Below, piece by piece: positions 17,283-27,509 of a stretch of DNA of 64,000 bases. Position 1 is the stretch's first letter; each line of letters begins with the position of its first letter. Under the pieces are notes generated by a model, which ran no database searches, was not told the origin of the DNA, and saw only the letters and a list, made by a program, of their open reading frames with translations. Made by a program: the position numbers and the translations under genes. The DNA is from Klebsiella electrica (GTDB lineage Bacteria; Pseudomonadota; Gammaproteobacteria; Enterobacterales; Enterobacteriaceae): the NCBI RefSeq assembly GCF_006711645.1, contig NZ_CP041247.1:4960001-5024000 (forward strand), written 5' to 3'.

Positions 17283-18914
17283 TTAATAATCATCGCGCTC
17301 ATCGTCCTCATCCGGCTGCTCCATCACGCTGTATGCCACCGAGCAGAACAATGAGTTCAGGCGTTTCATATCCCCCAGTAACCCCAGATGTAGCGAACTG
17401 GTTTCGATACTCTGCACGTTCTGCTGGTGCAGACGGTCGACGTGCGCGTGCGAGTAGCGACGGTTCAGAATACGGAAACGATGCTTGTTGCGGCGCAGGC
17501 GTCGCGCGCTTGGGACATCGCTGGAGAAAAAGACCGACATCGCTAACTGCAGGTTGCTCAGCAGCTGCTCGTACAGCCCGTCCAGCTCCTTCAGCCCTTC
17601 CTCCGAAAAGGCGCGGCGCGCCGCCAGCGATTTATCAGCGATTTCGCTGCCCATTCTTTCGACGATATCGGAAGCCTGCTCCAGATTGAGCGCCATTTCG
17701 ATGATCTCCGCCCAGCGGCGGGACTCCTCTTCGGCCAGCTCGTCTTTCGGCATGCGGGCCAGATAGAGCTTGATCGCCGTGTAGAGCACGTTGATATCGT
17801 CAGCCAACCTGCGCAGCTCCTTCTCCTCCCGCGGCTCGCCGTGCATCACCCTGTGCAACCCCCCGAGCATCTGCTCCATCGCGTCGCCAATACGCAACGT
17901 TTCGCGCGCGGCATTCGCCAACGCCAGCGCCGGCGTATCCAGCGCCGTGGTATCGAGATGTTTTGGTTTAAGATGGAGGTCCTGTTCGGGATCTTCACGA
18001 ATCATCCGCTTGCAGAGTCTGGCCATGGGCTCGGCAAACGGCACCATCGCCACGCAGCGAATCAGGTTGTAGAAGACGTGGAAGTAGATAACCAGTTCCG
18101 CTTCCGGCAGCGGCATACGGTGCATCGCCTCGGCCAGCACATGGACAAACGGCAGAATAATCAGGCTGCCCACCAGCTTGAACAACAGACTGCCGAGCGC
18201 CACGCGGCGCGCAGAAGCGTTGGCGGCGCCGTTGTTGATCATCGCCAGAATCCCCGAGCCGAGGTTGGCGCCAATCACCAGACACAGCGCGACCGGAAAC
18301 GAAATCACCCCGGTTGAGGTCAGGGTTGCCGTTAACAGCACGGCCGCCAGGCTGGAGTAGCTGATAATGGCGAACATGGCGCCAATCAGCGCATCCAGCA
18401 TAATGTCGCCGGTCAGCGAGGCGAAAATCACCTGCACGCCATTTGCCTGGGTGATGGGATGAACCGCCTGCACGATAAGTTCCAGCGCTAACAGAATCAG
18501 TCCCAGACCGATCCCCACCCGTCCGAGCTGGCCGGCGCGCGTTTGTTTGCGCCCAAGGAAAAAAATCACGCCGATGAAAATCAGCAGCGGCGACAGCCAT
18601 GACAGATCGAAGGTCAGCACCCTCGCCATCAATGCGGTCCCCACATCGGCCCCCAGCACAATCACCAGCGCAGGCGTCAGCGCGACCAGATCCTGAGCGA
18701 CAAATGAGGTCACCAGCATGGTGGTGGCATTACTGCTCTGAACCAGAGCCGTGACGCCAATCCCCGCGCAGAAGGCGAGCGGTTTTTTCTCAACGCTACT
18801 ACTCAGGACGGAACGCAGGCGCGCGCCAAATACGCGCATCACGCCGGTACGAACGATGTGGGTCCCCCAGACCAGCAGGGCAACAGCAGACAACAGATGC
18901 AGCAGAGTTAACAC
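17283..18914 (-). CDS. yjbB: Na+/phosphate cotransporter family protein YjbB
   Basis: Inner-membrane phosphate transporter, 543 residues as in E. coli, where it has been linked to phosphate export. The N-terminal 300 residues are hydrophobic and contain two inverted NaPi repeats, marked by GVTALVQSSNATT (about residues 54-66) and by SYSSLAAVLLTATL. The C-terminal 220 residues are soluble, helical and PhoU-like (ALNLEQASDIVERMG). The product ends PDEDDERDDY. The 5' region contains a REP. In E. coli yjbB lies next to lysC and pepE; here the sor operon and yjbD/rluF intervene and pepE is not in the window. Confidence 0.95.
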   Translation of the reverse strand: MLTLLHLLSAVALLVWGTHIVRTGVMRVFGARLRSVLSSSVEKKPLAFCAGIGVTALVQSSNATTMLVTSFVAQDLVALTPALVIVLGADVGTALMARVLTFDLSWLSPLLIFIGVIFFLGRKQTRAGQLGRVGIGLGLILLALELIVQAVHPITQANGVQVIFASLTGDIMLDALIGAMFAIISYSSLAAVLLTATLTSTGVISFPVALCLVIGANLGSGILAMINNGAANASARRVALGSLLFKLVGSLIILPFVHVLAEAMHRMPLPEAELVIYFHVFYNLIRCVAMVPFAEPMARLCKRMIREDPEQDLHLKPKHLDTTALDTPALALANAARETLRIGDAMEQMLGGLHRVMHGEPREEKELRRLADDINVLYTAIKLYLARMPKDELAEEESRRWAEIIEMALNLEQASDIVERMGSEIADKSLAARRAFSEEGLKELDGLYEQLLSNLQLAMSVFFSSDVPSARRLRRNKHRFRILNRRYSHAHVDRLHQQNVQSIETSSLHLGLLGDMKRLNSLFCSVAYSVMEQPDEDDERDDY

Positions 18915-18934
18915 GGATTCTTATTCTCCTTATA

Positions 18935-19005
18935 CCCGACGGATAAACCGTCCGGGATTCCCCCGGCGGCGCTGCGCTTAGCCGGGCTACATAGTCCGGG
19001 ACAAT
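18935..19005. repeat. REP-like element upstream of yjbB
   Basis: ACCCGACGGATAAACCGTCCGGG at about 18933-18956 is followed by CCCGGCGGCGCTGCGCTTAG / CCGGGCTAC at 18962-18990, a REP dyad of the same class as the array at 17040-17275. It lies between yjbB and the end of metH, both minus-strand genes. Confidence 0.6.
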
Positions 19006-19068
19006 CTCAGTCAGAGCAGACAGTCCTGAATCAATACCCCAGTATAAGGGTTTAGCAGCAATAAAGAG

Positions 19069-19093
19069 ACAGGGCGCCCCGATGGCGCCCTGT
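19069..19093 (-). terminator. Terminator of metH
   Basis: ACAGGGCGCC at 19069-19078 and GGCGCCCTGT at 19084-19093 form a perfect 10-bp stem around five bases, about 40 bases beyond the metH stop. On the minus strand it is followed by CTCTTTATT, a moderate T tract. Confidence 0.75.
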
Positions 19094-19134
19094 AAGTTGT
19101 AAACTAAGATGACGGATTTGTGACAGGTCGCATT

Positions 19135-22100
19135 CTAGTCCGCGTCATATCCCAGGTTTGGCGCCAGCCAGCGTTCCACTTCCGCAGGTGTCATCCCTTT
19201 ACGCCGGGCATAATCTTCCACCTGATCGCGCTGAATTTGCGCCACCGCGTAATACTTGCTGTCCGGATGGCTGAAGTACCAGCCGGAAACCGATGCGCCC
19301 GGCCACATGGCGAATGACTCGGTCAGCTTCATGCCGGTTTGCTCCTCGACATCCAGCAGTTCCCAGATCACCGCTTTTTCCGTGTGCTCCGGGCAGGCCG
19401 GGTAGCCCGGCGCCGGACGAATCCCCTGGTAGTTTTCGCGGATGAGATCCTCGTTGCTGAGGTTCTCATTTGCCGCATAGCCCCAGTAGACCTTACGCAC
19501 GCGTTCATGCAGGTATTCGGCAAACGCTTCGGCCAGACGGTCGGCGATGGCTTTGACCATGATCTTGTTGTAATCATCGTGCTGCGCCTCAAACGCTTCC
19601 GCCAGCGCGTCCTCTTCCAGCCCGCCGGTGACCGCAAACGCGCCGAGGTAGTCCGCTTTGCCGCTGAGCTTCGGTGCCACAAAATCGGCAAGGCAGTAGT
19701 TGGCAAAGCCGACTTTCTCCGTCTGCTGACGCAGATGGTGGCTGACCGTCAGCACATGGGTGCGGGTTTCATCGCGATAGATTTCAATATCATCCCCCAC
19801 CCGGTTGGCCGGGAATAACCCCACCACGCCGCGCGGATTCAGCGTCTTCTCAGCGCTGAGCGTATCCAGCATCTCATTAGCATCGTGGAACAGGCGCTTC
19901 GCTTCTTCGCCCACCACCTCGTCTTCGAGGATGCGCGGGTATTTGCCGGCCAGCGACCAGGTCATGAAGAAGGGCGTCCAGTCGATATAGTTGCGCAGGG
20001 TTTCGATGCTGGCTTCAACGCTCTGCACCCCCAGACGATGAGCAACCGGCGGCGTATAGCTGGCCCAGTCAAAGGCCAGATCGTTTTCACGGGCGGCCTG
20101 TAATGTGACCGGCGGCGTGCGCGGCTTCTTACGGGCGTGCTGGATACGCACGGTTTCGTACTCGCGACGCGTGCGCGCAACAAACTCATCGTGCTGGATG
20201 TCGGAGAGCAGAGCCGAGACCACGCCCACGGTACGCGAGGCGTTCTGCACGTAGACCGTCGGACCGCTATAATTCTGCTCGATTTTGACCGCCGTATGGG
20301 CCTTCGACGTCGTGGCTCCACCAATCAGCAGCGGAATCGTAAAGCCCTGACGTTCCATCTCTTTCGCTACGTTGACCATTTCGTCCAGCGACGGGGTAAT
20401 CAGCCCGGAGAGGCCAATCAGGTCGGCATTCACTTCGCGGGCGGTTTTGAGGATTTTATCCGCCGGCACCATCACGCCAAGATCGATAATTTCGTAGTTA
20501 TTGCACTGCAGCACCACGCCAACGATATTTTTACCGATGTCGTGGACATCGCCTTTCACGGTCGCAATAACCATCTTGCCGTTGCTGGAGCCTTTTTCCT
20601 TGCTGGCTTCGATATGCGGCTCCAGATAGGCCACCGCCTGTTTCATCACGCGGGCCGACTTCACCACCTGTGGCAGGAACATCTTACCTTCGCCGAACAG
20701 ATCGCCGACCACGTTCATGCCGTCCATCAGCGGACCTTCAATCACTTCTATCGGACGCGCGGCCTGCTGGCGCGCCTCTTCGGTATCCAGCTCGATAAAC
20801 TCGGTAATGCCTTTTACCAGCGAATATTCCAGCCGTTTTTTCACGTCCCAGCTACGCCATTCCGCCTGCTGGGCGTTGGCGGAGTCGTCCGTTTTACTGC
20901 CGCGGTATTTTTCCGCCAGATCCAGCAGACGCTCGGTACCGTCGTCACGGCGGTTGAGGATCACGTCTTCGACCGCATCGCGCAGTTCCACCGGTAGATC
21001 GTCGTAAATCGCCAGCTGACCGGCGTTCACAATCCCCATATCCATGCCGTTGCGGATGGCGTAATAGAGGAACACCGCGTGGATGGCTTCACGCACCGGG
21101 TCATTACCGCGGAACGAGAAAGAGACGTTGGAGACACCGCCGGAAATCAGCGCATGCGGCAGCTCGCGTTTAATATCTTCACAGGCGCCGATAAAATCCT
21201 GCGCATAGTTGTTGTGCTCTTCAATACCGGTAGCGACGGCGAAGATATTGGGGTCAAAAATAATATCTTCCGGCGGGAAACCCACCTCTTCGGTCAGAAT
21301 CTTGTACGCCCGGCGGCAAATTTCGATTTTGCGCGTGCGGGTATCCGCCTGCCCGACTTCATCAAAGGCCATCACCACCACGGCAGCGCCGTAACGACGC
21401 ACCTTCTTCGCATGCTCAACGAAGGCCTCTACGCCCTCTTTCATCGAGATGGAGTTGACGATACCTTTGCCCTGAATGCACTTTAGCCCCTTTTCGATGA
21501 CGTCCCATTTCGAGGAGTCGATCATAATCGGTACCCGGGCGATATCAGGCTCGCCGGCAATCAGATTCAGGAAACGCACCATCGCCGCTTCGGCGTCGAG
21601 CATCCCCTCATCCATGTTGATATCGATAATCTGCGCGCCGCTTTCCACCTGCTGACGGGCGACGTCCAGCGCTTCGTTATATTTTTCTTCTTTAATCAGG
21701 CGCTTGAATTTCGCTGAGCCGGTCACGTTGGTGCGTTCACCGACGTTCACAAACAGGCTGTCGTCACCGATATTCAACGGCTCCAGGCCAGCAAGGCGAC
21801 AGGCGACCGGGATCTCCGGCAACTGGCGCGGGGCCAGGCCAGCGACTGCATCGCTCATCGCTTTAATGTGTTCCGGCGTGGTACCGCAGCAGCCGCCAAC
21901 CACGTTCAGGAAGCCGGACTCCGCCCATTCGCGAATCTGCGCCGCCATGGTGTCAGCATCGAGATCGTATTCGCCAAAGGCGTTTGGCAGCCCGGCATTG
22001 GGGTGCGCAGTCACGTAGCATTCGGCAATGCGCGACAGTTCCTGCACGTACTGGCGCAGCTCATCTGGCCCCAGCGCGCAGTTGAGGCCGAAGGTGAGCG

Positions 22101-22818
22101 CATCGGCATGACGCAGGGAGTTATAAAACGCTTCCGTGGTTTGCCCGGAGAGCGTACGCCCGGAGGCATCGGTGATGGTGCCGGAGATCATGATCGGCAG
22201 TTCAACGCCCAGCGCCTCAAACTCCTCTTTCACGGCGAAGATCGCCGCTTTGGCGTTCAGGGTATCGAACACGGTCTCGATCAGAATCAGATCAACGCCC
22301 CCTTCCACCAGCGCTTTGGTCGACTCGCGGTAAGCCTCCACCAGCCCATCAAAGGTAATATTGCGGTAGGCCGGGTCGTTAACATCCGGGGAAATAGAGG
22401 CGGTGCGGTTGGTCGGGCCAAGAACACCGGCAACGTAGCGCGGTTTTTCCGGCGTGCGGGCGGTCCACTCATCGGCGCAGGCGCGCGCCAGCTTTGCGGC
22501 GACAAAGTTGATTTCCGCCGACAGGGATTCCATCTGGTAATCCGCCATCGCGATAGTCGTCGAGTTAAAGGTGTTGGTTTCAATGATATCCGCCCCCGCC
22601 GCAAAGTAGGCGTCGTGGATAGCGGTTATCACATCCGGCTTACTGAGCACCAGCAGATCGTTATTGCCCTTCAGATCGCATGGCCAGTCGGCAAAGCGTG
22701 CGCCGCGGAAGTCCTCTTCACTCAGACGATAGCCCTGGATCATGGTGCCCATGCCCCCATCCAGAACCAAAATACGTTTTTTTAACTGCTGATGCAGTTG
22801 TTCAACTTTGCTGCTCAC
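19135..22818 (-). CDS. metH: Cobalamin-dependent methionine synthase
   Basis: Transfers methyl from 5-methyltetrahydrofolate via methylcobalamin to homocysteine, the last step to methionine. 1227 residues from GTG 22818, equal to E. coli MetH, which also starts with GTG; GGGAG lies 5 bases upstream. Domains in order: homocysteine barrel with zinc cysteines (NCALGPDE and GGCCGTT at about 247 and 310-311); pterin-binding barrel; B12 domain with [11 protein letters not shown], whose His (about 759) is the lower cobalt ligand; and a C-terminal AdoMet reactivation domain ([12 protein letters not shown]). Divergent from iclR. E. coli metH is MetR-activated; no MetR site was confirmed by eye. Confidence 0.97.
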   Translation of the reverse strand: MSSKVEQLHQQLKKRILVLDGGMGTMIQGYRLSEEDFRGARFADWPCDLKGNNDLLVLSKPDVITAIHDAYFAAGADIIETNTFNSTTIAMADYQMESLSAEINFVAAKLARACADEWTARTPEKPRYVAGVLGPTNRTASISPDVNDPAYRNITFDGLVEAYRESTKALVEGGVDLILIETVFDTLNAKAAIFAVKEEFEALGVELPIMISGTITDASGRTLSGQTTEAFYNSLRHADALTFGLNCALGPDELRQYVQELSRIAECYVTAHPNAGLPNAFGEYDLDADTMAAQIREWAESGFLNVVGGCCGTTPEHIKAMSDAVAGLAPRQLPEIPVACRLAGLEPLNIGDDSLFVNVGERTNVTGSAKFKRLIKEEKYNEALDVARQQVESGAQIIDINMDEGMLDAEAAMVRFLNLIAGEPDIARVPIMIDSSKWDVIEKGLKCIQGKGIVNSISMKEGVEAFVEHAKKVRRYGAAVVVMAFDEVGQADTRTRKIEICRRAYKILTEEVGFPPEDIIFDPNIFAVATGIEEHNNYAQDFIGACEDIKRELPHALISGGVSNVSFSFRGNDPVREAIHAVFLYYAIRNGMDMGIVNAGQLAIYDDLPVELRDAVEDVILNRRDDGTERLLDLAEKYRGSKTDDSANAQQAEWRSWDVKKRLEYSLVKGITEFIELDTEEARQQAARPIEVIEGPLMDGMNVVGDLFGEGKMFLPQVVKSARVMKQAVAYLEPHIEASKEKGSSNGKMVIATVKGDVHDIGKNIVGVVLQCNNYEIIDLGVMVPADKILKTAREVNADLIGLSGLITPSLDEMVNVAKEMERQGFTIPLLIGGATTSKAHTAVKIEQNYSGPTVYVQNASRTVGVVSALLSDIQHDEFVARTRREYETVRIQHARKKPRTPPVTLQAARENDLAFDWASYTPPVAHRLGVQSVEASIETLRNYIDWTPFFMTWSLAGKYPRILEDEVVGEEAKRLFHDANEMLDTLSAEKTLNPRGVVGLFPANRVGDDIEIYRDETRTHVLTVSHHLRQQTEKVGFANYCLADFVAPKLSGKADYLGAFAVTGGLEEDALAEAFEAQHDDYNKIMVKAIADRLAEAFAEYLHERVRKVYWGYAANENLSNEDLIRENYQGIRPAPGYPACPEHTEKAVIWELLDVEEQTGMKLTESFAMWPGASVSGWYFSHPDSKYYAVAQIQRDQVEDYARRKGMTPAEVERWLAPNLGYDAD

Positions 22819-23014
22819 ACTCGCTCCCGACAACGCTCAACCAGACCGAAAAAACTTAACGGACCATACTGGCATAAAGCACCAAGGCGGAAAAGAGAAC
22901 GACGGGCAATATGAGACATGTTCAGCTTCACTCATCCGATCAGTCCGGTAGTGATTGCAAATTCGGCGAATAAAACGAAAACTATTTCCACGATACAGAA
23001 AAAAGGAATCAGCG

Positions 23015-23842
23015 ATGGCCACTCCCGTTCCCGCTAAGCGCGGCAGAAAACCCGCGACGCCCGCCGCCCCTCAGGCTGGCGGCCAGGTTCAGTCGCTTAC
23101 CCGCGGATTAAAATTGCTTGAATGGATTGCTGAATCGCACAGTAGCGTGGCACTGACCGAACTGGCTCAGCAGGCCGGGCTGCCCAACTCCACCACCCAT
23201 CGTCTGCTGACGACCATGCAGCAGTTGGGCTTTGTCCGCCAGGTTGGTGAACTCGGCCACTGGTCCGTGGGCGCACATGCTTTTGTGGTCGGCAGCAGCT
23301 TTCTGCAAAGCCGCAATCTGCTGGCGATCGTCCACCCGATCCTGCGCCAGCTGATGGAAGACTCCGGCGAAACGGTCAATCTGGCGGTGCTCGATCACAG
23401 CGATCACCAGGCGATTATTATTGATCAAGTGCAGTGTACGCAGCTGATGCGCATGTCGGCGCCGATCGGCGGCAAACTCCCGATGCACGCTTCCGGCGCG
23501 GGTAAAGCGTTCCTGTCGCAGCTCAGCGAAGAGCAGGTCACCGGTCTGCTGCACCGCAAAGGGCTGCATGCTTATACTCACGCCACGCTGGTCTCCCCGG
23601 TCCATCTGAAAGAGGATTTAGCCCAGACGCGCAAGCGCGGCTATTCTTTTGATGATGAAGAACATGCCCTCGGTTTACGCTGCGTCGCCTCCTGTATTTA
23701 TGACGAACACCGCGAGCCGTTTGCCGCCATCTCTATTTCCGGGCCGATTTCCCGGATGACCGACGATCGCGTCACCGAACTGGGGGCGCTGGTGATTAAA
23801 GCGGCGAAAGAAGTGACCCTGGCCTACGGCGGAATGCGCTAA
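23015..23842 (+). CDS. iclR: Acetate operon repressor IclR
   Basis: Represses aceBAK; glyoxylate and pyruvate modulate it. 275 residues from ATG 23015, which has AGGA 7 bases upstream and aligns with E. coli IclR (274). An in-frame start 60 bases earlier lacks support. A winged helix-turn-helix spans about residues 30-90 (ALTELAQQAGLPNSTTHRLL), followed by the IclR effector domain with GGKLPMHASGAGKAFL and ISGPISRMTDDR. Its stop TAA abuts the ATG of an ASCH-domain gene. Its target operon aceBAK lies just downstream on the other strand. Confidence 0.97.
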   Translation: MATPVPAKRGRKPATPAAPQAGGQVQSLTRGLKLLEWIAESHSSVALTELAQQAGLPNSTTHRLLTTMQQLGFVRQVGELGHWSVGAHAFVVGSSFLQSRNLLAIVHPILRQLMEDSGETVNLAVLDHSDHQAIIIDQVQCTQLMRMSAPIGGKLPMHASGAGKAFLSQLSEEQVTGLLHRKGLHAYTHATLVSPVHLKEDLAQTRKRGYSFDDEEHALGLRCVASCIYDEHREPFAAISISGPISRMTDDRVTELGALVIKAAKEVTLAYGGMR

Positions 23843-24256
23843 ATGAGCGATCTGAAATCATACTGGCAGGATAAATACCCTTCTGCTTTCTGCTGGTCTT
23901 TCGGCGACTCACCTGAGCTGGCCGACGAACTGGCGGCCCTGGTCGTCGCCGGGAAAAAGCGAGGCACCTGCGGCTCGCTTGCCAGCTATCAGCAAGAGCA
24001 GCCGCCCGTGACGCCAGGGACATATCACATTGTGCTGGACGGCAAAGGAAAAGGTGTATGCGTGATACGCACCCTGGCGCTCAGGCTCATCCGTTTTAAC
24101 GACATGAGCCCGGAGCTCGCCGCGCTGGAAGGCGAAGGCGATTTGAGCCTGGCTTACTGGCAATCGGCACATCGGGCCTTCTTTGAACGAGAGGGCACCT
24201 GGGCGCCGGATATGGAGCTGGTGTACGAAGAGTTTGCCGTGATCGAGGCGGCCTGA
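23843..24256 (+). CDS. ASCH domain protein
   Basis: 137-residue small protein with the ASCH fold pattern: LADELAALVVAGKKRGTCGSL (the GxKxxT motif), a central strand GVCVIRTLALRLIRFNDMS, and a closing helix AYWQSAHRAFFERE. ASCH proteins are related to PUA RNA-binding domains; E. coli YqfB of this clan is an acetylcytidine amidohydrolase and YhfF is uncharacterised. The ATG follows the iclR stop with no gap, so translation is probably coupled. E. coli has arpA in this area instead. Function is unknown. Confidence 0.85.
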   Translation: MSDLKSYWQDKYPSAFCWSFGDSPELADELAALVVAGKKRGTCGSLASYQQEQPPVTPGTYHIVLDGKGKGVCVIRTLALRLIRFNDMSPELAALEGEGDLSLAYWQSAHRAFFEREGTWAPDMELVYEEFAVIEAA

Positions 24257-24265
24257 ACAGTACGC

Positions 24266-26008
24266 CTACCCCGCCTGCTGCAACGCGCCATAGCGCACGC
24301 AAAAACGCTGACGGCGACGGTAGGCATAGACATCCTCCACATGCCCGCGGCGGATTCGCGTCTGCAGCTCTCGCCAGTAGTCTGCCCGCAGCAGATCGGC
24401 GTGCATCTCTTCAAACAGCGGCCCGATGCGCGGATCGGCGCACAGCCAGTGACGAAACTCTTCCGGGAAGACATCTCCCGGCGACACGCTGTACCACGGT
24501 TCGCTCGCCAGCTCATCTTCCGGGTAGCGCGGCGGCGGAATGTCGCGGAAATTCACTTCGGTCATGTAGCAAATTTCATCGTAATCATAGAACACCACCC
24601 GGCCATGGCGGGTCACGCCGAAATTTTTAAACAGCATATCGCCGGGGAAGATATTGGCGGCGGCAAGCTGGCGGATGGCGTTGCCATACTCCTCCACCGC
24701 ATCGCGCAGCGCCTGGCCATTCACCTGCTCCAGCCAGAGATTCAGCGGCACCATCCGCCGTTCGATATAGAGATGGCTGATGACAAGGCGATCGCCCAGA
24801 TCGGTAATTTTTGCGCCGGCCTCCGTCTGCAGTAGCGCCATCAGCGCCGGGGCAATCTGCCGTTTTTCCAGCACGAAGTTTTCAAACTCCTGGGTATCGG
24901 CCATTCTCCCGACGCGGTCATGTTCTTTTACCAGCTGATAGCAGGCGCGGACATGGGCCGCAGTCATCTCCTTTTGCGGCGCAAAGCGGTCTTTGATCAC
25001 CTTAAATACCCGATCAAATCCCGGCAGAGTAAAGACCAGCATCACCATGCCGCGGATGCCAGGCGCCTCAATAAATTGCTCATCGCTGCGGGCAATATAC
25101 TGCAGGTATTCGCGATAGCTTTCCGTCTTCGCATGCTTCTGGCAGCCAATCGCCATATACAGTTCGGCGGTGGTTTTACCCGGCAGAATATCGCGCAGCC
25201 ACTCAACCAGCGCACCGGGCAGCGGCGCGTAGACCATAAAATAAGAGCGGGCGAAGCCAAACACGATGCTCGCTTCGGCGTGGGTCGTCAGACAGGTGTC
25301 AATAAACAGCTCGCCCTCCTCGCTGCGATGAACAGGCAGCAGAAACGGCAGGGTTGCCACCGGCGTCACCAGCTTACCCACCAGCCAGGCGGCTTTATTG
25401 CGGTAAAAGAGTTCGTTCGCAATCTGCAGGTGGGAGCGGGACAACATCTCGCTTCCCAGCGCTTCCTGCAGACTGGCGCTAATGTAGCCGATATCGCGCG
25501 CCTTATTTTGCCACGGCAGACGCAGGGGTAAGTCGGAGAGAACCTTGCTTAACAGCGTCTCCCAGCCGCGATCGGGGAAGAAGTTTTTCGCCAGCGGCCG
25601 GGGCAGTGAACGGAAGCTGCGCTCCGGCTGAGAACTGAAAATAAAAAGCCGCTCGGGTGTTAACGAGCGGTGGTCAAACAACCGGCAATAGACAGAATTA
25701 AAAAAGCTCTCTGCAATCTCAAAGCGAGGGTAATCCGGCAGCAGGTGCGTGTAATGCTCTTTCACCCGCAGCAAAAAATCCGCGTCGGTACTTTTACCTC
25801 CGGTAATACAGCGCAGCTGTTCCACCACCAGCCCGACGTGATGATCATAAAGGTGAATTCGCTGCTTCATGGCCTGCTGAACCGCATGCCAGTCGGCATG
25901 TTCAAAGCGCTGCTGCGCGCCTGAAGTGACTTCCAGAAAACGCCCGTACTGCGCGTCGAAACCCTGCAAAATCGTTTGTGCAATCAATAATTCCAGGCCA
26001 CGCGTCAT
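24266..26008 (-). CDS. aceK: Isocitrate dehydrogenase kinase/phosphatase
   Basis: Bifunctional enzyme that phosphorylates isocitrate dehydrogenase to divert isocitrate into the glyoxylate shunt, and removes the phosphate again. 580 residues (E. coli 578). It starts [20 protein letters not shown]. The ATP-binding region includes [20 protein letters not shown], and the catalytic stretch [26 protein letters not shown] contains the conserved Asp residues. It is the last gene of aceBAK; a REP lies between aceA and aceK, which in E. coli lowers aceK expression relative to aceA. It converges on the ASCH gene with 9 bases between stops. Confidence 0.97.
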   Translation of the reverse strand: MTRGLELLIAQTILQGFDAQYGRFLEVTSGAQQRFEHADWHAVQQAMKQRIHLYDHHVGLVVEQLRCITGGKSTDADFLLRVKEHYTHLLPDYPRFEIAESFFNSVYCRLFDHRSLTPERLFIFSSQPERSFRSLPRPLAKNFFPDRGWETLLSKVLSDLPLRLPWQNKARDIGYISASLQEALGSEMLSRSHLQIANELFYRNKAAWLVGKLVTPVATLPFLLPVHRSEEGELFIDTCLTTHAEASIVFGFARSYFMVYAPLPGALVEWLRDILPGKTTAELYMAIGCQKHAKTESYREYLQYIARSDEQFIEAPGIRGMVMLVFTLPGFDRVFKVIKDRFAPQKEMTAAHVRACYQLVKEHDRVGRMADTQEFENFVLEKRQIAPALMALLQTEAGAKITDLGDRLVISHLYIERRMVPLNLWLEQVNGQALRDAVEEYGNAIRQLAAANIFPGDMLFKNFGVTRHGRVVFYDYDEICYMTEVNFRDIPPPRYPEDELASEPWYSVSPGDVFPEEFRHWLCADPRIGPLFEEMHADLLRADYWRELQTRIRRGHVEDVYAYRRRQRFCVRYGALQQAG

Positions 26009-26014
26009 CGCTTT

Positions 26015-26106
26015 TCCCCATCCGGCATCCGCTCATGCCGGATGGCGCCTTCGCTTATCCGGCCTACCGCTTGCGTAGGCCCGGTAAGCTCAGCGCCACC
26101 GGGCAG
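26015..26106. repeat. REP elements in the aceA-aceK spacer
   Basis: CATCCGGCAT / ATGCCGGATG at about 26019-26044 form a 10-bp palindrome. It is followed by GCCTACCGCTTGCGTAGGC and a CCGGTAAGCTCAGCGCCACCGG dyad. The whole 100-base aceA-aceK spacer is made of these units. The same arrangement is known in E. coli, where the hairpins help make aceK far less expressed than aceBA. Confidence 0.85.
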
Positions 26107-26109
26107 CAA

Positions 26110-27414
26110 TCAGAACTGCTCTTCTTCCGTTGAACCGGTCAACGCCGTGACCGATGACGTTCCGCCCTGAATAATGGTGGTCACCTTATCGAAGTAGCCG
26201 GTGCCCACTTCCTGCTGATGAGAGACAAAAGTGTAGCCATCTTTAGCCGCGGCAAACTCTGGCTGCTGCACTTTCTCAACGTAGTGCTTCATACCTTCAC
26301 CCTGCGCATAGGCATGGGCCAGGTCGAACATGTTGAACCACATGCTGTGGATCCCCGCCAGCGTGATGAACTGGTATTTGTAACCCATATCAGACAGCGC
26401 CTGCTGGAAGTGGGCGATGGTGTTGTCATCAAGATTTTTCTTCCAGTTGAACGACGGCGAACAGTTGTAGGCCAGCAGTTTGCCCGGGAAACGCGCGTGA
26501 ATCGACTCCGCAAAGCGGCGTGCCTGCTCCAGATCGGGTTTCGAGGTTTCACACCACACCAGATCCGCGTACGGCGCATAGGCCAGACCGCGACTGATCG
26601 CCTGTTCGATACCGGCATGGGTACGGAAAAACCCTTCGCTGGTACGTTCGCCGGTGACAAACTCGCGATCGTAAGGATCGCAGTCGGAGGTAATCAGATC
26701 GGCCGCATCGGCATCCGTTCGCGCAATCACCAGCGTCGGCACGCCCATCACATCCGCGGCCAGGCGCGCAGCGACCAGCTTCTGAATGGCTTCCTGCGTC
26801 GGCACCAGCACTTTGCCGCCCATATGGCCGCACTTCTTCACCGATGCCAGCTGATCTTCAAAATGAACGGCCGCTGCACCGGCTTCAATCATCGATTTCA
26901 TCAGCTCGAACGCGTTAAGCACGCCGCCAAAACCCGCCTCGGCATCCGCCACGATCGGCAGGAAATAGTCGGTATAGCGCGGATCGCCCGCTTCAATCCC
27001 CGCCGACCACTGGATCTGATCCGCGCGGCGGAAGGTGTTGTTGATCCGATCAACCACCGCAGGGACCGAGTTTGCCGGATACAGCGATTGATCCGGGTAC
27101 ATGCTGGAGGCGAGGTTGGCATCCGCCGCCACCTGCCAGCCGGAGAGATAAATCGCCTCGATCCCGGCCTTCGCCTGCTGCAATGCCTGCCCGCCCGTCA
27201 ATGCGCCGAGGCTGTTGATGTAGCCTTTTTTCGCGTCGCCATGCAGCAGTCGCCACATTTTGGCCGCCCCCAGCTGCGCCAGCGTGCATTCCGGATTGAC
27301 CGAGCCGCGCAATTTCACCACGTCCTCTGCGCTATAGGGGCGGGTAATGCCTTCCCAACGCGGTTGCGTCCACTCTTTGTTTAATTCTTCGATTTGTTGG
27401 GTACGGGTTTTCAT
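26110..27414 (-). CDS. aceA: Isocitrate lyase
   Basis: Cleaves isocitrate to glyoxylate and succinate, first enzyme of the glyoxylate bypass. 434 residues from ATG 27414, matching E. coli; GGAG is nine bases upstream, and the extra ATG at 27429 would only add five residues. The active-site signature KKCGHMGGK contains the catalytic Cys. [11 protein letters not shown] and the C-terminal lid are also present. It lies 95 bases downstream of aceB in one transcript with aceK. Confidence 0.97.
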   Translation of the reverse strand: MKTRTQQIEELNKEWTQPRWEGITRPYSAEDVVKLRGSVNPECTLAQLGAAKMWRLLHGDAKKGYINSLGALTGGQALQQAKAGIEAIYLSGWQVAADANLASSMYPDQSLYPANSVPAVVDRINNTFRRADQIQWSAGIEAGDPRYTDYFLPIVADAEAGFGGVLNAFELMKSMIEAGAAAVHFEDQLASVKKCGHMGGKVLVPTQEAIQKLVAARLAADVMGVPTLVIARTDADAADLITSDCDPYDREFVTGERTSEGFFRTHAGIEQAISRGLAYAPYADLVWCETSKPDLEQARRFAESIHARFPGKLLAYNCSPSFNWKKNLDDNTIAHFQQALSDMGYKYQFITLAGIHSMWFNMFDLAHAYAQGEGMKHYVEKVQQPEFAAAKDGYTFVSHQQEVGTGYFDKVTTIIQGGTSSVTALTGSTEEEQF

Positions 27415-27509
27415 GTGCAGATGCTCCATTGTGTGCTCCTGGCTTCCCAGGCGTTATCGGTGAAAGCAATTTGGCCGCGGCCAAAAAGACAAACAAAATT
27501 GCCCGCTGA

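Noticed and set aside
26218..27384. 388-codon frame antisense to aceA, and 21868-22785 antisense to metH
   Set aside because: Rich in Arg, Gln and His, with no known domain, fully within conserved genes on the other strand.
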